Shown here piece by piece: positions 33,733 through 45,900 of a stretch of DNA of 64,000 nt. The DNA lies in contig JAUCBJ010008156.1 in the NCBI GenBank assembly GCA_032718475.1, positions 1-64,000 on the forward strand, given 5' to 3'. Source of the stretch: Nemertoderma westbladi. Its lineage: Eukaryota > Xenacoelomorpha > Nemertodermatida > Nemertodermatidae. A program made the position numbers and the translations under genes. Under the pieces are notes generated by a model. That model was not told the DNA's origin. It was given only the letters and a program-made list of their open reading frames with translations, and did not search any database. Position 1 is the first letter of the stretch; each line of letters opens with the position of its first letter.

Positions 33733-36066
33733 ATGGATTACATTAGCAATGCGGAAGTCCGGCCACTAGAGGCCAGTGGAATTATCGGACACAATTGGCC
33801 TCACAGGCGTCAGTTAACTCCTGACCGGCTGCCTGTCTCACCCCCTACTGGAGAGAGAGCAGCCAACAATTCTTTGTGTCCCTTTCCTGATGACCTTTCT
33901 GGCCCAAACCCTGGGTCACCAGGGAGGCCACATTGTGATGGGGAGAGGGATTCTGGAGTTGGAGGCTACTCTCATGTTCCACCCCGACCAACAAAGCCAT
34001 TGGTAAATCTGAGGCTAGCCTCAGTAAACACCCTAACACTCGGGTCCCCAATGCGACAAGGTGAGCTGACTTCCTCGGCAAATAAGCTTTCTCTTAGCGC
34101 AGTGGGTGTTCAAGAGCACCGAATGCAGACTGGACAGACTGATGAGGTTCTGATTAAGGACATGGGGGGCGGTTGGCGACTCGCCCTCGCGTCAGCAGAT
34201 GATAGTGGCAATGGAGGAATTGGTCTATTGATGAATCCAACTGCACATGCAGCATTGGACAAAATAGACCAAATCTCTAACCGCATCATCCGTTGCCACT
34301 TCTCATGTTCTGGAAGACTGGCCAAGAAGTTTCCTAAAGTGGTTCTGATTGTGTGCTACTCTCCAACTAGTGTTGCCCCTGTAGAGGAGGTGGAAAATTT
34401 CTACCACAATCTACAAGCAGCTACTGATGGAGTGGATCAGCATGCATTCTTAACATTCCTGGGAGACTTTATTGCAAGTCTGCATCAATCACCTACATCG
34501 CCCTGGGTCTATAGCAATAGTGTTAACCGAAATTCTGTCCATCTTCAGGATTTTATCTCTGGAAATGGATTGTTTTCGGCTGGAACCCAGCTCAAGAAGC
34601 GAACTGGAAAGCTATGGACTCATAGTGGACCCAGTGGTCACAAGTCCCAGATAGACCATATTCTGTTTCGTAGGAAATACAGGAGCTCTATACAAGACTG
34701 TAATGCATTTACACTTCGACCCATCTCCAGTGATCACCGCCTTATTGTAAGACTTAGTCTGCGTGCTAGCAGAACAACGAAATCTGCCTTGCCGCGGCAT
34801 GACTGGTCCTCTCTGTTGCAACAGCCAAGTGTGAGATCCAGCTTCACACTACAGCTGAGCAACAGGTATGAGGCTCTTGCCTCTGATGCGGCAGATCACT
34901 GTGAGGGCTATACTGCCTTTACAGAAGCAGTTAAGTTAGCAGCTGCAGAAACAGTTCCTGTATACCCTCGAAACAGGAAAAGGGCCCCCTGGACTGACAA
35001 CAAAATTCAGAAGTGCCGTAATGACCTTCATAAGGCGCAGAAAGAGTCCCGACTCAAACAGACTACAGCGGCCAAGAATGCAGTTAAGGCTGCATCTAGG
35101 TCCCTGAACAGGCAGTACTCTGTTAATCTACAGGAGCTAATAAACCAACAGGTTGATGCCATCAATGATGTTGACGACAACAGGCAATCATCCCAGGCAT
35201 GGAAATCGATCAATTTGCTTACTGGGCGGAAAAGCCAACCAACCACCAAGGTTACGGCTGAATCACCAGCCGATCGCCTCAATGTTTGGAAAGCCCACTT
35301 TGAAAAGCTCCTCAATAATGACAGGGTATTGCCTGATAACTTTATAGAAGTAAAAGTGTCTGAGTCTGTACTCCCAGATATTCCCATTGGCGATATCTCC
35401 TTTGCAGAAGTGAAGGCTGCTGCAAAGATCATTAAGACCAATCGTGCCAGTGGAGTAGATGGTGTTCCCCCTGAGGTCTTTAAAATTCCTGAGTGTTTAA
35501 AGCTCATCTATCCCATCATAGTAGACATGTACCGAACAACAAGAGTCCCACAAGAAATGAAAACAAATAAGTTGGTGCCAGTTCCCAATAAGGGCAACCT
35601 AACACTTTATGGTTCTTTTCTGGGAATCTCATTGATCTCGATTGCTGCAAAGCTATACAATAGGATTCTATTAAATCGCATCAGGGATCCCATTGAGAGA
35701 CTGCTCCGTGGAAATCAGAATGGGTTCCGTAAAGATCGTGGGACCATGGAGCCCATTTTGGCACTTAGAAGGATAATTGAAGAATTATCAAAAAAGAAAG
35801 ACAGGCATCTGGCTGTTATCTTTGTTGACTTCTGCAAGGCCTTTGATTCAGTCTCTCGCTCACGTATGTTCAGCATACTTTCATTATATGGGATTCCTGA
35901 TGAAATTATTGCAGCCATCAGATCAGTATACGATGGTTCGACAACATTTGTGTCTACTGTTGACGGTGACACAGAACCATTTGAAGTGTTATGGGGCGTC
36001 CTCCAAGGAGACACACTTGCACCATTCTTGTTCATTATTGTGGTTGACTATGTTCTTCCGCCTTAG
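33733..36066 (+). CDS. RTE-like LINE protein, endonuclease and N-terminal RT (frame broken)
   Basis: The frame is open from 33658; the first ATG is 33733. The endonuclease region has SVNTLTLGSP, VGVQEHRMQ, FLGDFIASL (where GDFN is usual) and SSDHRLIV. RT blocks are RASGVDGVPPEVF, LVPVPNKGN, NGFRKDRG, VIFVDFCKAFDSV and GVLQGDTLAPFLF. The frame stops at 36064-36066, before the catalytic Asp pair, which lies in the next frame. The altered endonuclease residue and the frame break suggest an inactive copy. Confidence 0.82.
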   Translation: MDYISNAEVRPLEASGIIGHNWPHRRQLTPDRLPVSPPTGERAANNSLCPFPDDLSGPNPGSPGRPHCDGERDSGVGGYSHVPPRPTKPLVNLRLASVNTLTLGSPMRQGELTSSANKLSLSAVGVQEHRMQTGQTDEVLIKDMGGGWRLALASADDSGNGGIGLLMNPTAHAALDKIDQISNRIIRCHFSCSGRLAKKFPKVVLIVCYSPTSVAPVEEVENFYHNLQAATDGVDQHAFLTFLGDFIASLHQSPTSPWVYSNSVNRNSVHLQDFISGNGLFSAGTQLKKRTGKLWTHSGPSGHKSQIDHILFRRKYRSSIQDCNAFTLRPISSDHRLIVRLSLRASRTTKSALPRHDWSSLLQQPSVRSSFTLQLSNRYEALASDAADHCEGYTAFTEAVKLAAAETVPVYPRNRKRAPWTDNKIQKCRNDLHKAQKESRLKQTTAAKNAVKAASRSLNRQYSVNLQELINQQVDAINDVDDNRQSSQAWKSINLLTGRKSQPTTKVTAESPADRLNVWKAHFEKLLNNDRVLPDNFIEVKVSESVLPDIPIGDISFAEVKAAAKIIKTNRASGVDGVPPEVFKIPECLKLIYPIIVDMYRTTRVPQEMKTNKLVPVPNKGNLTLYGSFLGISLISIAAKLYNRILLNRIRDPIERLLRGNQNGFRKDRGTMEPILALRRIIEELSKKKDRHLAVIFVDFCKAFDSVSRSRMFSILSLYGIPDEIIAAIRSVYDGSTTFVSTVDGDTEPFEVLWGVLQGDTLAPFLFIIVVDYVLPP

Positions 36067-36086
36067 ATCATCATAATGATGATGGG

Positions 36087-36938
36087 GTGATGATAACTCC
36101 ACCTACTGGCTCCCGAAGTCGAGGAAATCCTGCCAAGTACCTAACTGATCTAGACTTTGCTGATGACTTAGGAGTACTCTCAGAAACATTAGAGGGAGCC
36201 CAACGGCTCCTCAGCTCATTAGAACATGCTGCTTCTAGTGTTGGTCTTTTTATTAACTCCAGAAAGACCAAAATTTTGACAGTTAACTTTGAAAGTCCAC
36301 ATGCTCAAGCATACCATCCCATGAGCTTAAGCTCAAAGGATGGTATGCTTGAGTATGTGGACGACTTCTGTTACCTGGGATCATGGATCCGGAAGTCAGG
36401 TGAGGACCTTCGAATATGTAAGGGAAAGGCATGGGCAGCCTTGAATAGGCTTTCCAGGATTTGGAAGTCACCGAGAATTAATCGGAAACTTAAGGTCCAG
36501 TTATTTAGAGCAGCAGTAGTTCCAGTACTCCTCTACGGGAGTCCATGCTGGGCTCTAACTGCTGAGGACACCAAATCTCTGGATGGCACATTCACAAGAA
36601 TGCTGCGCCGGGTTCATTGTGTCAAGTACAATGCACACATCTCCAACCAGATACTATATAACATTGGAGGTGTCTCATTGGTTCCCCCAAGCTTGACACT
36701 AGAACAAAATCGCCTCCGCTTTGCAGGACATTGCTTTCGCCGTGAGGACCAGCCAGTGCATAATCCTGTACTTTGGCAGCCTCATGGAGTGAATAAGCAT
36801 GGTGGACAGCCTATGACTTTCTTGAGACGCATCTTAAAGGACACTGGCCTTGAAGATGCGGATGATCTAGCAAATGTCATGGGTGATAGGGAGTTGTGGC
36901 GGTGCAATTTTGTTGACAAGCCGGCACAGCATTCTTAA
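36087..36938 (+). pseudogene. RTE-like LINE protein, C-terminal RT part in the next frame
   Basis: It carries the catalytic DFADDLG (FADD at 36156-36167), a CYLGSWIRKSGED block, and the C-terminal region LLYGSPCWALT, LRFAGHCFRRED, TFLRRILKDTG that marks RTE-type proteins. A 64-bp near-palindrome interrupts it at 36297-36360 without breaking the frame. It ends at TAA 36936. Confidence 0.82.
36297..36360. repeat. 64-bp near-perfect palindrome within RT coding sequence
   Basis: Arms 36297-36319 and 36338-36360 pair over 22 of 23 positions. The 18-nt spacer contains the perfect palindrome TGAGCTTAAGCTCA. The plus strand reads AYHPMSLSSKDGMLE and the minus strand gives almost the same peptide, AYHPLSLSSWDGMLE. 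Confidence 0.9.
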
Positions 36939-36980
36939 AAATGCAGCTGCAATGCAGCATGCCGATCCTAGTAGTAGCCA

Positions 36981-37289
36981 AAACAATAAAAGAGGAGCAC
37001 ATAAATGACAATGAAAATAAATTATGGAACACATTGGTTTCAATTTGAGCGTCTCTACTGGTAAGTTACAACCAATGAGTCGATAGTGATTACATCCCAT
37101 ATTCCAGATTTTAACTTACGTCTTATGACAGGCTTTAGTCCTGCGATTAGGTTTCGGTGGAAATGTGTATTAAATGTGAATTCTTAACAAAATAACTTAT
37201 GTTTTACCAGTGGAGCATGGTCGACCTGAAATTTTGACATATGGAATCAGACAAAATGTGAAATCGACTTGAAACTTACGGAGGTAAAC
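36981..37289. other. Unassigned AT-rich sequence
   Basis: No gene, repeat unit or structural RNA is apparent between the LINE tail and the satellite. By position it may be part of an intron of the membrane-protein gene whose last exons are at 38717-39897. Confidence 0.4.
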
Positions 37290-38510
37290 GCTACGCCTAC
37301 ACATACAGTACTGTATGCCTACACATACAGTACTGTATGCCTACACATACAGTACTGTATAGCTACACCTAGAGTACTGTATGCCTACACCTAGAGTACT
37401 GTATGCCTACACCTAGAGTACTGTATGCCTACACATACAGTACTGTATGCCTACACCTAGAGTACTGTATGCCTACACATACAGTACTGTATGCCTATAC
37501 CTACAGTACTGTATGCCTACACCTAGAGTACTGTATGCCTACACCTACAGTACTGTATGCCTACACATACAGTACTGTATGCCTACACCTACAGTACTGT
37601 ATGCCTACACATACAGTACTGTATGCCTACACCTACAGTACTGTATACCTACACCTAGAGTACTGTATGCCTACACCTACAGTACTGTATGCCTACACAT
37701 ACAGTACTGTATGCCTACACCTACAGTACTGTATGCCTACACCTAGAGTACTGTATGCCTACACCTACAGTACTGTATGCCTACACATACAGTACTGTAT
37801 GCCTACACCTACAGTACTGTATGCCTACACATACAGTACTGTATGCCTACACCTACAATACTGTATACCTACACCTAGAGTACTGTATGCCTACACCTAC
37901 AGTACTGTATGCCTACACATACAGTACTGTATGCCTACACCTACAGTACTGTATGCCTACACATACAGTACTGTATACCTACACCTAGAGTACTGTATGC
38001 CTACACCTACAGTACTGTATGCTTACACCTACAGTACTGTATGCCTACACCTACAGTACTGTATGCTTGCTCCTACAGTACAGTATGCCTACACATACAG
38101 TACTGTATGCCTACACATATAGTACTGTATGTCTACACTGCAGTACTGTATGCCTACACATGCATGTACCGTAAGCAAGCCGGTAGGCCTACAGAATTTG
38201 AAAACGACTTATATGACTTACGGAGGTAAACGATATGTCTGCACCTACAGTACTGTATGCCTACACCTACAGTACTGTATGCCTACACATACAGTACTGT
38301 ATGCCTACACCTACAGCTACATTACTGTATGCCTACACCTACAGCTACATTACTGTATGCCTACACCTACAGCTACAGTACTGTATGCCTACACCTACAG
38401 CTACAGTACTGTATGCCTACACCTACAGCTACAGTAATGTATGCCTACACTTACAGTACTGTATGCCTACAGTTTAATAACCTGCTTACAAGTAAGCGTT
38501 GGTGTGTAGG
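37290..38510. repeat. Satellite array, 22-bp unit with a palindromic core
   Basis: The unit TACACCTACAGTACTGTATGCC repeats about 40 times at 37290-38160. After an interruption (38160-38235) it resumes with an inserted TACAGC step to about 38480. The core TACAGTACTGTA is a perfect 12-bp palindrome in most units. Variants replace ACCTACAG with ACATACAG or ACCTAGAG. Because 22 is not a multiple of three, open frames appear on the plus strand, but they are only translations of the repeat. Confidence 0.93.
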
Positions 38511-38716
38511 CATACTGTAGGTGTAGAGTTTAGCCCTTTTCCAGAGAACCTAATCGATATTTTCTCACATTTACCTGCAGCATATAATTTTTGTACGTTA
38601 TGTGAACTTGAATAGACGAGACACATCGGACAAAAAATCGATCTGATTTTATCATTTCAAATCGGATCTGTTTTTAATAATTTTGTAAAAATTTATATAT
38701 TTTCTTTGATTGTCAG

Positions 38717-38910
38717 GAGATGGATATTCGACTCAGCACACCGTTTGGTAGGATTCAGCGCGGAGTTTATCGGGTATATCGCCATGCTTCTTGGCGCCAG
38801 GTTGTTAAACTTCGAGGGAAAACGAAACGATGTGTTTTGGCTGATTTTCGCAGGACTTCTCATCCATATAATTATACGATTTACATCAGACGTAATTGTT
38901 CATCAAAAAG
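38717..38910 (+). CDS. Penultimate exon of a membrane protein, cytochrome b561/ferric-reductase-like
   Basis: The exon follows a pyrimidine-rich acceptor (TTTGATTGTCAG) and ends AAAAG/GTACAA. It encodes two hydrophobic helices around RRWIFDSAHRLVGFSAEF and VFWLIFAGLLIHIIIRF. The WIF-x3-H-x3-G pattern resembles a heme-binding helix of the cytochrome b561 domain in DOMON/FRRS1-type proteins, which move electrons across membranes. That family call is from memory of the motif and is tentative. The exon is phase-compatible with 39761. Upstream exons were not found; they may lie left of the satellite or of the transposons, or outside the window. Confidence 0.62.
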
Positions 38911-39760
38911 GTACAATTTCTCGAACTGGGAAAATTGCCCCCGAGGACATTTGCCCCCGATATCCTGTTTTCAGAATAATTTTAACCTTGTAGGCCTAAG
39001 CCCTTGAATGTTTTCCTAAGGTTTTCTGAAATAATTGAAGTAATAATATAATCCTTGATCACCATTTCCAAACTTTTAATTTTTATGTGTTTTTTCACTT
39101 ATCCAAGGTTTTTATCTCGAACAATTTAACTGACTTTATGCTAGCTAAAATATGGGAATTATTGAGCATACAAATAAGCCAACATAGATTTTTTAAATTG
39201 TTGGAGACTGACTCCGCTATATAAATACAGTTGTTAATGTTTGACAAGTTGGGAATATGACTAACTTACTAGTCAGGGGCGATCTTATATATTTTGCAAT
39301 GGAAGAGTTTTTGAAAAATATCACATGCACATATTGTTGATTGTAGATTAATTGAGATTTGGGCAGCTTGCTAACGGGTTATAGCAGAAGTAACACATCT
39401 GTAGGCCTAATATCCGGCTCAAGATCATATGGTAACCTTCTCGTTTGAACAATCATGATGCAAAGTGATTTACGCCCATTTATTCCGCGTTTGAATGTTG
39501 AATATATTCACCTTTGCAGAGAAGAAAATACGTTTTAACTATTAGCCTTGAAAAGTTGCAAGGTGGTGACCGATAAAACATATAACATAAGAACAAAACA
39601 TATAATCTTACGAGTTTTCAAAACATCCGAAAGAATTCATTTTATTTTGGAGTACAATTTTGGTATGCCATATATTTTAGTATTATTGATTATTTCCTTA
39701 TTTTATTATAATAATAGTAATAAATCAGAGAAATAAATCAACTGTGTGTTTTATTTGCAG
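38911..39760 (+). other. Intron (GT...AG), 850 bp
   Basis: It begins GTACAATT and ends TGTGTGTTTTATTTGCAG. The split codon G/GT makes glycine, and both flanking exons encode membrane segments in the resulting frame. AT-rich, with no other gene seen. Confidence 0.65.
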
Positions 39761-39897
39761 GTAAATACAAGAAATTCGACTCAACAGATCCTATGGCTTC
39801 GACTGATGGTCAGGTTGTATTCCTTCTTTATGTTTTGGATGTTATATTGGCCCTCACATTGGGGTGGATTATTATCGGCCGGATCTGTAATACTTAA
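39761..39897 (+). CDS. Terminal exon of the same membrane protein
   Basis: From the acceptor it reads a short hydrophilic loop (KYKKFDSTDPMASTDG) and then one strong membrane helix (VVFLLYVLDVILALTLGW to IIIGRI), ending CNT and TAA at 39895-39897. A C-terminal membrane helix with a very short tail fits a multi-pass protein. Two AATAAA poly(A) signals follow at 39909-39914 and about 39946-39951. Confidence 0.62.
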
Positions 39898-39908
39898 TAT
39901 CCCCGGCA

Positions 39909-39952
39909 ATAAATACTTTAACAATGAACTTTAGCAATATTTTAACAATAAA
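39909..39952 (+). terminator. Poly(A) signals of the membrane-protein gene
   Basis: AATAAA occurs in GGCAATAAATAC and again in AACAATAAATAT, 12 and about 49 nt past the stop codon. The minisatellite starts within about 15 nt of the second. Confidence 0.5.
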
Positions 39953-39959
39953 TATTTCG

Positions 39960-42900
39960 GCACAAAAGGTACAATGTGTTTGTACCCGGCAGCAAACAAT
40001 GTGTGTGTACCCGGCAGCAAACAATGTGTGTGTACCCCGCAAGCAAACAATGTGTGTGTACCCGGCAGCAAACAATGTGTGTGTACCCGGCAGCAAACCA
40101 ATGTGTGCGAACCCGGCAGCAAATAATGTGTGTGTACCCGGCAGCAAACAATGTGTGTGTACCCGGCACCAAACCAATGTGTGTGTACCCGGCATCAAAC
40201 CAATGTGTGTGTATCCGGCAGCAAACCAATGTGTGTGTACCCGGCAGCAAACCAATGTGTGTGTAGCCGGCAGCAAACAATGTGGGTGTAGCCCGCAGCA
40301 ACCAATGTGCGTGTACCCGGCAGCAAACCAATGTGTGCGAACCCCGCAGCAAATAATGTGTGTGTACCCGGCACCAAACCAATGTGTGTGTACTCGGCAT
40401 CAAACCAATGTGTGTGTATCCGGCAGCAAACCAATGTGTGTGTACCCGGCAGCAAACCAATGTGTGTGTAGCCGGCAGCAAACAATGTGGGTGTAGCCGG
40501 CAGCAAACAATGTGCGTCTACCCGGCAGCAAACCAATGTGTGCGAACCCGGCAGCAAATAATGTGTGTGTTCCCGGCCGCAAACCAATGTGTGTGTACCC
40601 GGCAGCAAACCAATGTGTGTGTACCCGGCAGCAAACCAATGTGTGTGTACCCGGCAGCAAACCAATGTGTGTGTAGCCGGCAGCAAACAATGTGCGTGTA
40701 CCCGGCAGCAAACCAATGTGTGCAAACCCGGCAGCAAATAATGTGTGTGTAGCCGGCAGCAAACAATGTGGGTGTAGCCCGCAGCAACCAATGTGCGTGT
40801 ACCCGGCAGCAAACCAATGTGTGCGAACCCCGCAGCAAATAATGTGTGTGTACCCGGCACCAAACCAATGTGTGTGTACTCGGCATCAAACCAATGTGTG
40901 TGTATCCGGCAGCAAACCAATGTGTGTGTACCCGGCAGCAAACCAATGTGTGTGTAGCCGGCAGCAAACAATGTGGGTGTAGCCGGCAGCAAACAATGTG
41001 CGTCTACCCGGCAGCAAACCAATGTGTGCGAACCCGGCAGCAAATAATGTGTGTGTTCCCGGCCGCAAACCATTGTGTGTGTACCCGGCAGCAAACCAAT
41101 GTGTGTGTATCCGGCAGCAAATAATGTGTGTGTTCCCGGCCGCAAACCAATGTGTGTGTACCCGGCAGCAAACCAATGTGTGTGTACCCGGCAGCAAACA
41201 ATGTGTGTGTACCCGGCAGCAAACAATGTGGGTGTAGCCGGCAGCAAACAATGTGCGTCTACCCGGCAGCAAACCAATGTGTGCGAACCCGGCAGCAAAT
41301 AATGTGTGTGTTCCCGGCCGCAAACCAATGTGTGTGTACCCGGCAGCAAACCAATGTGTGTGTTCCCGGCCGCAAACCAATGTGTGTGTACCCGGCAGCA
41401 AACCAATGTGTGTGTATCCGGCAGCAAATAATGTGTGTGTTCCCGGCCGCAAACCAATGTGTGTGTACCCGGCAGCAAACCAATGTGTGTGTACCCGGCA
41501 GCAAACAATGTGTGTGTACCCGGCAGCAAACAATGTGGGTGTAGCCGGCAGCAAACAATGTGCGTCTACCCGGCAGCAAACCAATGTGTGCGAACCCGGC
41601 AGCAAATAATGTGTGTGTTCCCGGCCGCAAACCAATGTGTGTGTACCCGGCAGCAAACCAATGTGTGTGTATCCGGCAGCAAATAATGTGTGTGTTCCCG
41701 GCCGCAAACCAATGTGTGTGTACCCGGCAGCAAACCAATGTGTGCGAACCCGGCAGCAAATAATGTGTGTGTTCCCGGCCGCAAACCAATGTGTGTGTAC
41801 CCGGCAGCAAACCAATGTGTGTGTACCCGGCAGCAAACCAATGTGTGTGTATCCGGCAGCAAATAATGTGTGTGTTCCCGGCCGCAAACCAATGTGTGTG
41901 TACCCGGCAGCAAACCAATGTGTGCGAACCCCGCAGCAAATAATGTGTGTGTACCCGGCACCAAACCAATGTGTGTGTACTCGGCATCAAACCAATGTGT
42001 GTGTATCCGGCAGCAAACCAATGTGTGTGTACCCGGCAGCAAACCAATGTGTGTGTAGCCGGCAGCAAACAATGTGGGTGTAGCCGGCAGCAAACAATGT
42101 GCGTCTACCCGGCAGCAAACCAATGTGTGCGAACCCGGCAGCAAATAATGTGTGTGTTCCCGGCCGCAAACCAATGTGTGTGTACCCGGCAGCAAACCAA
42201 TGTGTGTGTACCCGGTAGCAAACCAATGTGTGTGTACCGGGCAGCAAACCAATGTGTGTGTACCCGGCATCAAACCAATGTGTGTGTACCCGGCAGCAAA
42301 CCAATGTGTTGTGTACCCGGCAGCAAACCAATGTGTGTGTACCCGGCATCAAACCAATGTGTGTGTACCCGGCAGCAAACAATGTGTGTGTACCCGGCAG
42401 CAAACCAATGTGTGTGTATCCGGCAGCAAATCTATGTGTGTGTACCCGGCAGCAAACCAATGTGTGTGTAGCCGGCAGCAAACAATGTGGGTGTAGCCGG
42501 CAGCAAACAATGTGCGTGTACCCGGCAGCAAACCAATGTGTGCGAACCCAGCAGCAAATAATGTGTGTTCCCGGCCGCAAACCAATGTGTGCGAACCCAG
42601 CAGCAAATAATGTGTGTTCCCGGCAGCAAACCAATGTGTGTGTACCCGGCAGCCAACAATGTGTGTGTACCCGGCAGCAAACCAATGTGTGTACCCGGCA
42701 TCAAACCAAAGTGTTTGTACCGGGCAGCAAACCAATGCATGTGTGTGTACCCGGCAGCAAACAATGTGTGTGTACCCGGCAGCAAACCAATGTGTGTGTA
42801 CCCGGCAGCAAACCAATGTGTGTGTACCCGGCAGCCAACAATGTGTGTGTACCCGGCAGCAAACCAATGTGTGTACCCGGCATCAAACCAAAGTGTTTGT

Positions 42901-45900
42901 ACCGGGCAGCAAACCAATATGTGTGTACCCAGCATCAAATCAATGTGTGAACCCGGCAGCAAACCAATGTGTGTGTATCCGGCAGCAAACAGTGTGAGTG
43001 TACCCGGCAGCAAACCAATGTGTGTACCCGGCATCAAACCAAAGTGTTTGTACCGGGCAGCAAACCAATATGTGTGTACCCAGCATCAAATCAATGTGTG
43101 AACCCGGCAGCAAACCAATTTGTGTGTATCCGGCAGCAAACAGTGTGTGTGTACCCGGCAGCAAACCAATGTGTGTGTACCCGGCATCAAACCAATGTGT
43201 GTGTACCCGGCAGCAAACAATGTGTGTGTACCCGGCAGCAAACCAATGTGTGTACCCAGCATCAAACCAAAGTGTTTGTACCGGGCAGCAAACCAATGTG
43301 TGTGTACCCGGCAGCAAACAATGTGTGTGTACCCGGCAGCAAACCAATGTGTGTGTACCCGGCAGCAAACCAATGTGTGTGTACCCGGCATCAAACCAAT
43401 GTGTGTGTACCCGGCAGCAAACCAATGTGTGTGTATCCGGCAGCAAATATATGTGTGTGTACCCGGCATCAAACCAATGTGTGTGTACCCGGCAGCAAAC
43501 CAATGTGTGTGTACCCGGCATCAAACCAATATGTGTGTACCCGGCAGCAAACCAATGTGTGTGTACCCGGCAGCAAACAATGTGTGTGAACCCGGCAGCA
43601 AACCAATGTGTGTGTATCCGGCAGCAAACAGTGTGTGTGTACCCGGCAGCAAACCAATGTGTGTGTACCCGGCAGCAAACCAATGTGTGTGTACCCGGCA
43701 TCAAACCAATGTGTGTGTACCCGGCAGCAAACCAATGTGTGTGTATCCGGCAGCAAATATATGTGTGTGTACCCGGCATCAAACCAATGTGTGTGTACCC
43801 GGCAGCAAACCAATGTGTGTGTACCCGGCATCAAACCAATATGTGTGTACCCGGCAGCAAACCAATGTGTGTGTACCCGGCAGCAAACAATGTGTGTGTA
43901 CCGGCAGCAAACCAATGTGTGTGTACCCGGCATCAAACCAATGTGTGTGTACCCGGCAGCAAACCAATGTGTGTGTACCCGGCATCAAACCAATGTGTGT
44001 GTATCCGGCAGCAAACAGTGTGTGTGTACCCGGCAGCAAACCAATGTGTGTGTACCCGGCATCAAACCAATGTGTATGTACCCGGCAGCAAACCAATGTG
44101 TGTGTACCCGGCAGCAAACAATGTGTGTGTACCGGCAGCAAACCAATGTGTGTGTAGCCGGCAGCAAACAATGTGGGTGTAGCCGGCAGCAAACAATGTG
44201 CGTGTACCCGGCAGCAAACCAATGTGTGTGTATCCGGCAGCAAACAGTGTGTGTGTACCCGGCAGCAAACAATGTGCGTGTACCCGGCAGCAAACCAATT
44301 AGTGTGTACCCGGCAGCAAACAATGTGTGTGTACCGGCAGCAAACCAATGTGTGTGTATCCGGCAGCAAACAGTGTGTGTGTACCCGGCAGCAAACCAAT
44401 GTGTGTGTACCCGGCAGCAAACCAATGTGTGTGTACCCGGCATCAAACCAATGTGTATGTACCCGGCAGCAAACCAATGTGTGTGTACCCGGCAGCAAAC
44501 AATGTGTGTGTACCCGGCAGCAAACCAATGTGTGTGTACCCGGCAGCAAACCAATGTGTGTGTAGCCGGCAGCAAACAATGTGGGTGTAGCCGGCAGCAA
44601 ACAATGTGCGTGTACCCGGCAGCAAACCAATGTGTGTGTACCCGGCAGCAAACAATGTGTGTGTACCCGGCAGCAAACCAATGTGTGTGTACCCGGCATC
44701 AAACCAATGTGTGTGTACCCGGCAGCAAACCAATGTCTGTGTAGCCGGCAGCAAACAATGTGGGTGTAGCCGGCAGCAAACAATGTGCGTGTACCCGGCA
44801 GCAAACCAATGTGTGCGAACCCGGCAGCAAATAATGTGTGTTCCCGGCCGCAAACCAATGTGTGTGTACCCGGCATCAAACCAATATGTGTGTTCCCGGC
44901 CGCAAACCAATGTGTGTGTACCCGGCATCAAACCAATGTGTATGTACCCGGCAGCAAACCAATGTGTGTGTACCCGGCAGCAAACCAATGTGTGTGTAGC
45001 CGGCATCAAACCAATGTGTGTGTACCCGGCAGCAAACCAATGTGTGTGTAGCCGGCAGCAAACAATGTGGGTGTAGCCGGCAGCAAACAATGTGCGTGTA
45101 CCCGGCAGCAAACCAATGTGTGCGAACCCGGCAGCAAATAATGTGTGTTCCCGGCCGCAAACCAATGTGTGTGTACCCGGCAGCAAACCAATGTGTGTGT
45201 ATCCGGCAGCAAATCTATGTGTGTGTACCCGGCATCAAACCAAAGTGTTTGTACCGGGCAGCAAACAAATGTGTGTGTACCCGGCAGCAAACCAATGTGT
45301 GTGTATCCGGCAGCAAATCTATGTGTGTGTACCCGGCATCAAACCAAAGTGTTTGTACCGGGCAGCAAACCAATGTGTGTGTACCCGGCAGCAAACAATG
45401 TGTGTGTACCCGGCAGCAAACCAATGTGTGTGTACCCGGCAGCAAACCAATGTGTGTGTACCCGGCAGCAAACCAATGTGTGTGTACCCGGCAGCAAACA
45501 ATGTGTGTGTACCCGGCAGCAAACCAATGTGTGTGTACCCGGCAGCAAACCAATGTGTGTGTACCCGGCAGCAAACCAATGTGTGTGTACCCGGCAGCAA
45601 ACGAATGTGTGTGTACCCGGCAGCAAACCAATGTGTGTGTACCCGGCAGCAAACCAATGTGTGTGTACCCGGCATCAAACCAATGTGTGTGTACCCGGCA
45701 GCAAACAATGTGTGTGTACCCGGCTGCAAACCAATGTGTGTGTACCCGGCAGCAAACCAATGTGTGTGTACCCGGCAGCAAACAATGTGTGTGTACCCGG
45801 CAGCAAACAATGTGTGTGTACCGGGCAGCAAACCAATGTGTGTGTACCCGGCAGCAAACCAATGTGTGTGTACCCGGCAGCAAACCAATGTGTGTGTACC

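Larger units (their letters stand above)
33105..36980 (+). mobile_element. RTE-like LINE abutting the minus-strand BEL/Pao copy
   Basis: The 5' part is GC-rich and non-coding, the middle encodes endonuclease and RT, and the 3' end is AAAAATGCAGCTGCAATGCAG followed by an A-rich tail with AATAAAAG at about 36985. The same 3' end occurs in reverse at about 50370-50905, which confirms a dispersed repeat. It meets the BEL/Pao remnant near 33100. Confidence 0.83.

Noticed and set aside
37403-38477. Tyr/Cys-rich repeat proteins (MPTPRVLYAYTYSTVCLH type)
   Set aside because: They are translations of the 22-bp satellite in several plus-strand frames, without any start context, splice signal or codon bias.
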